Source: Polyangiaceae bacterium (GTDB taxonomy: Bacteria; Myxococcota_A; Polyangia; Polyangiales; Polyangiaceae). Taken from it: a stretch of 7,459 nt of DNA. This document shows positions 1-6,323 of this stretch, one piece after another (the first letter of the stretch is position 1; each line of letters opens with the position of its first letter). The notes beneath the pieces were generated by a model, which ran no database searches, had not been told where the DNA came from, and saw only the letters and a program-made list of their open reading frames with translations. Both the position numbers and the translations under genes were made by a program. The stretch is from contig JAICXU010000134.1 in NCBI GenBank assembly GCA_025934595.1, positions 1 through 7,459 on the forward strand, written 5' to 3'.

Positions 1-2
1 AC

Positions 3-1628
3 TCGCAGCTCAAGATCGACGACAGCTCGAACGCGGTCGCGAACTACAAGAACGAGGTCGATCTCCTCATCACGTCGTCGCGCACCGACATGACGTCGGT
101 GAACAACGGGGGCGCGCCGAGCTGGATGCAGGGTGAGTTCTCGGTCGTTCGCCTGACGTCGCAAGGTCCGCAGATCAACACGATGCAGCGGATGGATCTG
201 CCGCAGCTCGACGGCGAGCGCAATTGGCAGAAGCCGAACATCATGGCGACGAACAAGTACTACTTGCTCGTGGCCGCGAGCGAGGACAACGGCGAGAACA
301 ACAACCCGCAGGTCGTCGCGTTCGTCTACGACAAGATGACGCTGCAACCCGTGAAAGTTCTCAACTCGAACCGCTCGGACAGCACGAAGAAGCCGACGAA
401 CCTCATCGAGCTCTCGGGTCAGAACGACGGTCAGCAATACGGCCCGCACAGCATCGTGCGTCTCGCGGACAACTCGTTCGTGATGGGGGTGCAGCGCAAC
501 AACCAAGCGGCGTACGTTCTTCGCGTCACGGTCGACGAGTCGCCGTCGGACGGCGTGAATCTGAACGTGAACTATTTGAAGCGCGTGCTCGACGACGCGC
601 AGCACTGCCGCCCCGACATCACCGCCGACGGCTACATGACGACGGTCGAAGCGAACGATCAGCCGGCCGACATCGGCGTGCGCGTCATCCACTTCGACAC
701 CGACACCGGCGACGTCATCAAGTCGAAGCTGATCGCCGCGAGCGATCCGGATCACAACAAATACGCGGTGCAGCCGAACATCGCCGACCTCGGCGACAAG
801 ATCGGCATCAGCTACCAGATGAGCGAGAAGATGCGCGACGGCAACGGCCACACGGGAGGCTCGAACCTCTCGATGGTCGCCATCGTGAACAAGTCCGATC
901 TCTCGATCGTCGGAAAGCCGGTCTCGGCCATCGCGCCGAACGCGCGCCACGCCGGATCGATCGGCGGGCTCTGGGGCGAGGACGGCAAGGAGATGCAATC
1001 GTTCATCTCGCTCGCAGGCTCCTCGACCGGCACCGGCAAGGGCATGGCCCAAGTCGTTCCGTTCGACGCGACGACGAACACGCTCGGCGTGAAAGATCCC
1101 GGCAAGCTCTACGAAGTCTCGACGTATTCGGACATCGCGGGCACGGTCACGCGCGGCAAACGCAATCCGAACAACCAAGGTCGCGGCTTCATCTACGCGT
1201 ACGCGAACATCCCGAACCCGGGCTACATGGGCGGCGATGCGGCGTTCATGCCGGAAGTGAAATCGTTCTACGGCTCGGCGGTCGGCGGTTACACGAACGC
1301 GACGACGGCGATGGCGGGCGCGCGCGAAAGCATCTGGCTGTCGCTCGTTCCCGAGGTCTGGCAGCAAGGTCTCACGACGACGCCGGGAACGGCGACCCCG
1401 ACGCCGGGCACGGGAGAGGGCGGCCTCGGACCGCTTCCGCGCACGGCCGCTGCGGGCACCAACACGGATCCGAACGCCACGAGTGACGACGCTCCTGCGC
1501 TCGGCAGCTCGGGCTGCGCATGCACGACCGCCGGCACCGCGCCCGCCGGTGAGACGGGCGGAATCGCCGCGCTCTTCGCGATGATCGGCCTCGTGCTCGC
1601 TCGTCGTCGCGCGAGCAAGGAGTCGTGA
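3..1628 (+). CDS. Putative beta-propeller surface protein with MYXO-CTERM anchor (5' partial)
   Basis: The frame is open to the left edge (first codons read SQLKIDDSSNAV), so the first ATG at 90 is not the real start and the N-terminus and signal peptide are missing; 541 residues are visible. The body contains spaced segments of the form 'aromatic/basic-PxI ... strand ... DK/D' (for example NWQKPNIMAT, QYGPHSIVRL, QHCRPDITAD, YAVQPNIADL), which suggests a repeated-blade beta-propeller; this is an inference from pattern. A linker rich in Thr, Pro and Gly (about residues 458-478) leads to a C-terminal signal: GCAC (Cys505, Cys507), a hydrophobic helix of about 15 residues, then RRR (534-536) and a short tail. 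That order (Cys motif, helix, Arg cluster) is the MYXO-CTERM sorting signal known from myxobacteria, where such proteins are exported and anchored at the cell surface. I recognise no enzyme motif. The stop overlaps the possible GTG start of the cytochrome gene, so the two are probably co-expressed. Confidence 0.8.
   Translation, partial: SQLKIDDSSNAVANYKNEVDLLITSSRTDMTSVNNGGAPSWMQGEFSVVRLTSQGPQINTMQRMDLPQLDGERNWQKPNIMATNKYYLLVAASEDNGENNNPQVVAFVYDKMTLQPVKVLNSNRSDSTKKPTNLIELSGQNDGQQYGPHSIVRLADNSFVMGVQRNNQAAYVLRVTVDESPSDGVNLNVNYLKRVLDDAQHCRPDITADGYMTTVEANDQPADIGVRVIHFDTDTGDVIKSKLIAASDPDHNKYAVQPNIADLGDKIGISYQMSEKMRDGNGHTGGSNLSMVAIVNKSDLSIVGKPVSAIAPNARHAGSIGGLWGEDGKEMQSFISLAGSSTGTGKGMAQVVPFDATTNTLGVKDPGKLYEVSTYSDIAGTVTRGKRNPNNQGRGFIYAYANIPNPGYMGGDAAFMPEVKSFYGSAVGGYTNATTAMAGARESIWLSLVPEVWQQGLTTTPGTATPTPGTGEGGLGPLPRTAAAGTNTDPNATSDDAPALGSSGCACTTAGTAPAGETGGIAALFAMIGLVLARRRASKES
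1617..1622 (+). promoter_or_regulatory. Ribosome binding site of the cytochrome gene
   Basis: AAGGAG lies inside the last codons of the upstream gene. It is only 2 bases before a GTG at 1625 but 11 bases before the ATG at 1634, which favours the ATG as the true start; the GTG would add just three residues (MSA). Confidence 0.5.
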
Positions 1629-1633
1629 GCGCC

Positions 1634-2560
1634 ATGGAACCGCGTCGTCAATTCATCGTGGGTCTCGCTGCGATCGTGGCCGCCGCCGCCATGGCCGCTT
1701 GCGGAAATTCCGATTCGCTCACGGTTCCGGACGACGGAACGGGCGCGAGCGGTGCGACCGGCGGCGATTACTCGGCTCCCGCAGCCGCCCCGAGCGCGGC
1801 CGACGACACGCCGCCTCCCGGCGTCGATGACAACGCCGCGAAGGTGTACTTCGTCCAGAACGTCTACCCCGCGCTCATGGTCACGTGCGGATCCTGTCAC
1901 GTCGCGCCTGGAAACAACGGCGCTCCCGCGTGGCTCTCTTCCGCGAGCGCGAGCGACGCGTACACGATGATCGAAGCGCGCGGATACATCAACCTCACGA
2001 GCTCGCTGCTCCTCAAGAAGGGCGCGCACGAAGGACCCGCGCTCACGCCCGACGAAACGAACGGGATCACGCAGTGGCTCACGCTCGAGATGCAAGTGCG
2101 CGGCAACGCGACGCCGGCCAACCTGCTCGCGAAACTCGGCGACTGCCTCGACAAGACGAAGTTCGACACGATCGCGCTCGACAAGCTCCGCACGACGCCG
2201 CGCACGAACGAGAACACCGATCGCTGCACGGGCTGCAACAAGGCGTACTGTCAGACCTGTCACGAGCAGGGCGAGTACACGATGTACTCGAACGACGGGA
2301 CGCTCGGCACCTCGACGTTCGATGCGCTTGCTTCGAACATGACGTCGTCCGACGGTACGTTCCTCATCGAAAAGTACATCACGACGAACGGCACGACGCT
2401 CGTTCCGTCGACGGCAATCTCGGACAAATCTGCGGTGACGCAGACGGGTCCCGCGTATTCGCATCCGATGTTCCTCGTCGACGACACCATGAAAGCCGCG
2501 ATTCTCGACTTCGCGAACGACGCGATCACGAAGTACAACGCAAAGAGCTGCGGCCAATAA
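1634..2560 (+). CDS. Di-haem cytochrome c-like lipoprotein
   Basis: This is a 308-residue exported protein. The N-terminus MEPRRQFIVGLAAIV has a twin Arg followed by QFI, close to a Tat signal, then an Ala-rich helix and the lipobox MAAC with Cys23 as lipid anchor. A Pro/Ala/Asp-rich spacer follows (about 30-66). The first haem motif is CGSCH at 85-89, after FVQNVYPALMVT, a lead-in typical of cytochrome c domains of this sort; His132 (GAHEGP), followed by a TQWL helix, is a possible axial ligand. The second is CQTCH at 206-210, directly preceded by CTGC (198-201), giving a dense Cys cluster. Met or His in HPMFLVDDTM near the C-terminus may be the second axial ligand. The likely role is electron transfer at the outer face of a membrane; the redox partner is unknown. 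GTG at 1625 is an alternative start. The protein could also be an inactive cytochrome-like surface protein, but two intact CXXCH motifs argue for haem. Confidence 0.8.
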   Translation: MEPRRQFIVGLAAIVAAAAMAACGNSDSLTVPDDGTGASGATGGDYSAPAAAPSAADDTPPPGVDDNAAKVYFVQNVYPALMVTCGSCHVAPGNNGAPAWLSSASASDAYTMIEARGYINLTSSLLLKKGAHEGPALTPDETNGITQWLTLEMQVRGNATPANLLAKLGDCLDKTKFDTIALDKLRTTPRTNENTDRCTGCNKAYCQTCHEQGEYTMYSNDGTLGTSTFDALASNMTSSDGTFLIEKYITTNGTTLVPSTAISDKSAVTQTGPAYSHPMFLVDDTMKAAILDFANDAITKYNAKSCGQ

Positions 2561-2585
2561 GCAGCGGCTCGTCCCGGCCCGCTGC
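2561..2585 (+). terminator. GC-rich hairpin after the cytochrome gene
   Basis: GCAGCGG (2561-2567) is exactly complementary to CCGCTGC (2579-2585), with an 11-base loop, and starts at the base after the stop codon. No T-run follows, so it is not a classical intrinsic terminator. It may stabilise the 3' end of the upstream message or weakly separate it from the downstream operon, whose ribosome binding site starts four bases later. Confidence 0.35.
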
Positions 2586-2599
2586 AGTAGGATGAACGC

Positions 2600-3853
2600 A
2601 TGCAGGCCGTCGCCAAAGCAGACCCACGAGGCAGGGTATTTTACCTGCTCGCGGTGGCCGTCGGCGTCTTCTTTCTGAAGAAGCCGTGGGAGATCGGCGG
2701 CCTCCTCGGGCTGCACGCGGCGCTGTGGATGGCGGTTGGCCTCGGCCCCGCTCGTCTCGCGCGTCAGGTCGTGAAGCTCTGGGGCTTCACGCTCTTCATC
2801 CTGATATCGTACGCGCTCTGCTCGGACGACCCCACGACCGACACGTGGACGCGGATTCATCTCGGCGCTTTCGACCTCCCCATCAATACGGCGGGCGCGG
2901 TCGCCGGCGCGCTGATGCTCATGCGCCTCTTGACCGTCATCCTCGCATCGCAAATCGCGCGCGCCGGTGACGGTCGCGCGATCGCGGCGGGCCTCGACAA
3001 GCTCGGCGTTCCGAAGATCGTCGCCGCGTCCATCGACGCGGTGCTCGCGCTGCTCGACGGCGAAGGCGGTGGCGGACGAGGTCGCGGAAAAGGCGGCGGC
3101 GGCGGTGGGGGTGGTGGTGGCGGCGGACGTCGTCGTGACGGCGATGGGCCCGAAGAAGGTTTTTTTGCATCCGTGCGTCGTCTCGGCCGAGGTGACGTCG
3201 CGCCGATCGTGCGGCGCATCGATCGGCAAAAAGAGCGCACCGAAGCGCAACTCGAAGGACAAGATCTCGGGCCGAAAGGCCGTGAAATCGCGCGCGACGT
3301 CGCCGTCATCGCCGGCGTCTCGCTCGTCATGCTCGGCATCAAAGCGCTCAAGGTCTTGCCGAGCATTCCGTTCGCACCCGGACACAAGCTCGTCATTTTG
3401 ACTCCGCTCTACATCGTCGCTTCGCTCAAAACGAAATCGCGGTTCGGGGCGACGCTCACCGGTCTCACGATGGGCACCGTCGCATTTCTCCTCGGCGACG
3501 GTCGTTACGGCATCTTCGAGATCTTGAAGCACATCACGCCGGGCCTCGTGTGCGACGCGCTCGTGCCGATCGTGATGCGCATGCGTTCGCCGGGTCCTGT
3601 CGTCTTCACGATCCTCGGCGGCATCATCGGCGCCGGTCGCTTCACCACGATCTTCTTCATCACGCTCGCGGTGCAGCCGCCGAAAATCGCGTTCGCGATG
3701 CTCATTCCCGGCTTCACCGTGCACACGGTGTTCGGCGCGCTCAGCGGATTCGTCACGTACCAGATCGTCAAAGCCATGCGTGCGCTGCCGCCGACGACAT
3801 CGGACTCCGGCGCGATGCATCCTCTCGTCGAATCGAAAGGCACGAAATCATGA
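2600..3853 (+). CDS. ECF transporter T component fused to an S-component-like domain (predicted)
   Basis: This is a 417-residue membrane protein with two hydrophobic halves. Residues 8-153 resemble the membrane part of EcfT/CbiQ: DPR at the start, helices near 13-26, 33-49, 60-74 and 97-120, the pattern mRLLTVILAS, then GLDKLGVPKIVAASIDAVLAL, which matches the 'aL..LglP' segment of that family. A Gly/Arg-rich tract (156-179) and charged helices with RRLGRGD and RRIDRQKE (193-212) occupy the place of the EcfT coupling helices. Residues 228-393 form a second module with about five hydrophobic segments. PGHKLVILTPLYIVAS, TMGTVAFLLGDGRYG and HITPGLVCDALVP look like an ECF substrate-binding (S) component. 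His262, His311 and His375 lie in or near this part. ECF transporters import vitamins or metals using paired ATPases; no ATPase gene is in the window. The ATG has AGGA seven bases upstream, and the stop overlaps mosA by ATGA. Both domain calls rest on pattern recognition; the molybdate or tungstate substrate is inferred from neighbours only. It could instead be a membrane protein of another family. Confidence 0.55.
   Translation: MQAVAKADPRGRVFYLLAVAVGVFFLKKPWEIGGLLGLHAALWMAVGLGPARLARQVVKLWGFTLFILISYALCSDDPTTDTWTRIHLGAFDLPINTAGAVAGALMLMRLLTVILASQIARAGDGRAIAAGLDKLGVPKIVAASIDAVLALLDGEGGGGRGRGKGGGGGGGGGGGGRRRDGDGPEEGFFASVRRLGRGDVAPIVRRIDRQKERTEAQLEGQDLGPKGREIARDVAVIAGVSLVMLGIKALKVLPSIPFAPGHKLVILTPLYIVASLKTKSRFGATLTGLTMGTVAFLLGDGRYGIFEILKHITPGLVCDALVPIVMRMRSPGPVVFTILGGIIGAGRFTTIFFITLAVQPPKIAFAMLIPGFTVHTVFGALSGFVTYQIVKAMRALPPTTSDSGAMHPLVESKGTKS
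3065..3136 (+). repeat. Poly-glycine/arginine coding tract in the ECF-like gene
   Basis: This tract encodes GGGG, RGRGK, twelve consecutive Gly codons (3092-3127) and RRR. Gly codons are mixed (GGC, GGT, GGG, GGA), so it is not a simple triplet expansion. It is a flexible, basic linker within the predicted cytoplasmic coupling region. A run of seven T at 3160-3166 lies shortly downstream, in frame. Confidence 0.8.
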
Positions 3854-4689
3854 GCAAGCTCGTCACGGGCGACGGTCGCACGCACATCGCGTCTTCTCTC
3901 ATGCGCGAATCGCTCGTCGATCGCAGCGTCATCGCGAAGACCGACAGCGATCGCGAATTTTCGATCATGCCCGACGTGAAGCTCGTCGGCCTCGGCGGTC
4001 ATTCGATCTTCGATCGCGGAAAAGAGGCTCTTTTCCCGCTCGCCGAGGAGCTCGCTTCGCTGCGGCATCGATACAAAATGATGATCGGCGTCGGCGGCGG
4101 CACGCGCGTGCGCCACACGATTTCGATCGCCCTCGATCTCGGATTGCCCACCGGCGGCGTCGCGCAGCTCGTCGGCGCGATGGAAGAAGCGAACGCGGTC
4201 TTCTTGAACGCGCTCCTCGCGAAGCACGGATCGATCGTGATGCAACGCGAGCACTTCTGGGAGCTGCCGCTCTATCTCGAGAGCGGCATGCTGCCGATCG
4301 TCATCTCGATCCCGCCGTACCACTTCTGGGAGCCGCCGCCCGAGCACGGTCCCTTGCCGACGCACGGATCCGACTTCGGTCTCTTCATCCACGCCGAGGT
4401 GCTCGGCATGGAGAAGCTCTACTTCGTGAAGGACGAGGACGGCCTCTACGATCGCGATCCGAAGAAGCACAAGGACGCGAAGCTCATCAAAAAAATATCG
4501 CTCGGCGATCTCCTCGCGAACATGCCCGAAGATCTCATCCTCGATCGCCAGCTCTTCACGGCGTGGAAAACGGCGCGTCACGTGCGCGAGGTGCACATCG
4601 TGAATGGCTTGAAAAAAGGGGAATTGACGCGCGCGCTCGCGGGCGAGGACGTCGGCACCGTGATCACGAAAGAGGCGCGCCATGCATGA
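3850..4689 (+). CDS. mosA: Molybdenum storage protein, alpha-like subunit
   Basis: This 279-residue protein has the amino-acid-kinase (UMP-kinase-like) fold and the length of Azotobacter MoSto subunits (about 270-276). In MoSto, alpha and beta subunits form a cytoplasmic cage that uses ATP to pack molybdate or tungstate as polyoxometalate clusters. Visible motifs are VGLGGHSIFDRG (46-57), GGGTRVRH (82-89), ALDLGLPTGGVAQL (94-107), PPYHFWEPP (155-163), SDFG (174-177), FVKDEDGLYDRDP (192-204) and, near the end, IVNGL and LAGEDVGTVI. The PPYH motif resembles that of MosA, whose His helps bind Mo clusters, so I call this the alpha-like subunit. Compared with remembered Azotobacter sequences, the Lys of KIGG is Gly47 here and the Arg of HRxD is Gly173, so nucleotide handling may differ. 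The ATG overlaps the upstream stop by ATGA and has AAAGG nine bases upstream. The alpha/beta assignment is less certain than the family. Confidence 0.87.
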   Translation: MSKLVTGDGRTHIASSLMRESLVDRSVIAKTDSDREFSIMPDVKLVGLGGHSIFDRGKEALFPLAEELASLRHRYKMMIGVGGGTRVRHTISIALDLGLPTGGVAQLVGAMEEANAVFLNALLAKHGSIVMQREHFWELPLYLESGMLPIVISIPPYHFWEPPPEHGPLPTHGSDFGLFIHAEVLGMEKLYFVKDEDGLYDRDPKKHKDAKLIKKISLGDLLANMPEDLILDRQLFTAWKTARHVREVHIVNGLKKGELTRALAGEDVGTVITKEARHA

Positions 4690-5500
4690 CCCGGGTCATG
4701 GAAGCGGACGACGCACCATCGAGAGCAAGTACGCGGACGAGCCGCTCACGCAAAATTCCGGCGACTCGTCGTATGACGCCGTCGCGCTCATGCCGGACGT
4801 GAAGGTCCTCAAGATGGGCGGCCAGTCGATCATGGATCGAGGACGCTCCGCGCTCTTTCCGATCTTGGACGAGCTCGCGGCCGCGAAAGACAAGCACAAG
4901 CTCCTCCTCTGTTGCGGAGGCGGAACGCGGGCGCGCCACATTTACGCGATGGCCTCCGACCTCGAGCTGCCGACGGGCGTGCTCGCCGCGCTCGGCGGAT
5001 ACGTGCCTCGTCAAAACGCGCGCATGCTGCAAATGCTCCTCGCGAAGCACGGCGGCATTTTCATGCTCCACGACGACTTCGAAAAGCTGCCGCTCTACTT
5101 TCGTCTCGGCTGCATTCCGATCATGACGGGCATGCCGCCGTTCGGTTACTGGGAAAAACCCACGGAAAATGGACGCATCCCGCAGCATCGGACCGACGCT
5201 GGCGTCTTTCTCTCCGCGGAGGTGCTCGGCGCGAAGCGCGCGATCTTCATCAAAGACGAAGCGGGCCTCTACGACGACGATCCGAAGAAGAACAAGAGCG
5301 CGAAGCACATCTCGCGGATCGGCGCGCGTGAGCTCTTGAAGCTCGACTTGCCGGATCTGATCGTGGAACGCATCGTCATCGAATATCTCACGCGCGCACG
5401 TTTCTGCCACGAGCTCCAAATCGTGAACGGGCTCGAGCGCGGGATGGTGACACGCGCATTGGAGGGCGAAGATGTCGGCACGATCATCTACAGGGACTGA
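4682..5500 (+). CDS. mosB: Molybdenum storage protein, beta-like subunit
   Basis: This 272-residue protein is a paralogue of the preceding gene product and closer to Azotobacter MosB: KMGGQSIMDRG (44-54) keeps the Lys, and CGGGTRARH (78-86), LPTGVLAALG (96-105), QNARMLQMLLAKHG (111-124), GMPPFGYWEKP (150-160), PQHRTDAGVFL (167-177) and FIKDEAGLYDDDP (190-202) follow the MosB order. The C-terminus carries QIVNGLERGMVTRALEGEDVGTII. It should pair with the alpha-like subunit in the ATP-dependent storage cage. The first 35 residues, charged and without a clear motif, are longer than needed for the fold. The start is supported by AAAGAGG six bases upstream and by the 8-base overlap with mosA. A perfect 16-base palindrome covers its second to seventh codons. 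Unlike MosA, its nucleotide-site residues look intact, so it is probably the ATP-active subunit; that is inference. Confidence 0.88.
   Translation: MHDPGHGSGRRTIESKYADEPLTQNSGDSSYDAVALMPDVKVLKMGGQSIMDRGRSALFPILDELAAAKDKHKLLLCCGGGTRARHIYAMASDLELPTGVLAALGGYVPRQNARMLQMLLAKHGGIFMLHDDFEKLPLYFRLGCIPIMTGMPPFGYWEKPTENGRIPQHRTDAGVFLSAEVLGAKRAIFIKDEAGLYDDDPKKNKSAKHISRIGARELLKLDLPDLIVERIVIEYLTRARFCHELQIVNGLERGMVTRALEGEDVGTIIYRD
4685..4700. repeat. Perfect 16-base palindrome at the mosA/mosB junction
   Basis: CATGACCCGGGTCATG equals its own reverse complement and spans the mosA stop and the early codons of mosB. In RNA it could form a six-pair stem with a CCGG loop just after the mosB start codon; in DNA it could be a dimeric protein site. 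No function is shown. Confidence 0.6.
5461..5465 (+). promoter_or_regulatory. Ribosome binding site that fixes the modA start
   Basis: GGAGG lies inside the 3' end of mosB, six bases before the ATG at 5472. It supports a start that overlaps mosB by 29 bases rather than a later one, which would remove most of the signal peptide. Confidence 0.65.
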
Positions 5501-6323
5501 AATCGCGCTCGCTCTCGGCGTCGTGCTGGCGAGCGTCTCGGGCATCTCGTGCAAGCGAGGCGCGCCGCCCTCGACGAGCACGCAGTCCGCGCCGCTCAAA
5601 GTCGCGGCCGCCGCCGATCTCGCGTCCGCCTTCAAAGACGTGGGCGACGCGTACCGAGCGAAGACCGGACAAGAAGTGAAGTTCTCGTTCGGATCCACCG
5701 GGCTCCTCGCGAAGCAAATCGCGGAAGGCGCGCCCTACGACGTCTTTGCCGCCGCCAACGTCTCGTACGCGGACGACACCACGAAGGCCGGCGCGTGCTT
5801 CGCGGACACGAAATCGCTCTACGCGACGGGCCGCATCGTCATGTGGGCGCCGAAGAACGCGCCGCTCCCGGCGAAGATCGAGGATCTCGCGGATCCGAAA
5901 TTCGCAAAAATCGCGATCGCGAATCCCGGGCACGCGCCCTACGGACAAGCGGCAAAACAAGCGCTGACGAAGGCGGGCATCTGGGAGAAAGTCGCGTCGC
6001 GCATCGTGTACGGCGAGAACGTGCAACAAACGCTGGAGTTCGCGCAGTCGGGAAATGCCGAAGTGTCGATCGTCGCGTTGTCGCTCGCGATCGTCTCCGA
6101 AGGACAATACGTCGTCGTCGATTCGGCTCTGCACGATCGCATCGACCAAGCGCTCGTCGTCTGCAAAGGAAGCTCGGGCAACGTGCCGAGCGAAAGCGGC
6201 AAAGCATTCACCGCGTTCGTCGGCTCGTCCGAGGGCCGCGCGATCATGCGTCGCTATGGATTCCTTCTCCCCGGCGAGACGCCGTTGGCCGTCGATCACG
6301 CTGGACCTTCGAGGAAGGAATGA
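5472..6323 (+). CDS. modA: ModA-type molybdate/oxyanion-binding protein (probable lipoprotein)
   Basis: This is a 283-residue periplasmic-binding protein. The N-terminus has a hydrophobic stretch (about 11-25) ending in GISC, so Cys27 may be lipidated; the lipobox is atypical (Gly at -3) and only Arg4 precedes the helix. Mature-domain motifs follow ModA order: LKVAAAADLASAFKDV (42-57), VKFSFGSTGLLAKQIAEGAP (69-88), YDVFAAAN (89-96), IANPGHAPYGQAAKQAL (149-165), YGENVQQTLEFAQSGNAE (180-197) and SIVALSLAIVSEG. Family members capture molybdate or tungstate for an ABC importer. Compared with remembered E. coli ModA, the first ligand Ser (AAASL) is Asp49 and the Tyr of IVYGSDA is Ala202; Ser72/Ser75 of the second loop and Val184 are kept. 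AAADL variants are common among ModA-like proteins, so oxyanion binding remains likely but the exact ligand is open. Its neighbours mosA and mosB favour Mo or W. No modB or modC follows. Confidence 0.87.
   Translation: MSARSSTGTEIALALGVVLASVSGISCKRGAPPSTSTQSAPLKVAAAADLASAFKDVGDAYRAKTGQEVKFSFGSTGLLAKQIAEGAPYDVFAAANVSYADDTTKAGACFADTKSLYATGRIVMWAPKNAPLPAKIEDLADPKFAKIAIANPGHAPYGQAAKQALTKAGIWEKVASRIVYGENVQQTLEFAQSGNAEVSIVALSLAIVSEGQYVVVDSALHDRIDQALVVCKGSSGNVPSESGKAFTAFVGSSEGRAIMRRYGFLLPGETPLAVDHAGPSRKE

Noticed and set aside
90..1628. ATG at 90 as the true start of the first gene
   Set aside because: The same frame is open back to the window edge, and the residues before it fit the style of the protein; no signal peptide follows the ATG.
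2967..3401. Alternative + frame through the Gly tract as evidence of a frameshift in the membrane protein
   Set aside because: The main frame continues without break into the second hydrophobic module and uses mixed Gly codons; the other frame encodes low-complexity Ala/Val then Ser/Arg sequence.
1289..3820. Open frame of 843 codons on the minus strand
   Set aside because: It lies opposite three well-supported genes, is rich in Arg, Glu and Asp as expected of an antisense frame in GC-rich DNA, and shows no domain or signal.
3550..4689. Longer mosA start about 300 bases upstream
   Set aside because: The extension runs through the membrane-protein gene in another frame and is a His/Arg/Asp-rich shadow; ATG 3850 has a good ribosome binding site and the family's usual N-terminus.
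5911..5922. Palindrome TCGCGATCGCGA
   Set aside because: It is short, built from GCGATCGC, which is common in such GC-rich coding DNA, and is explained by Ile-Ala codons in modA.
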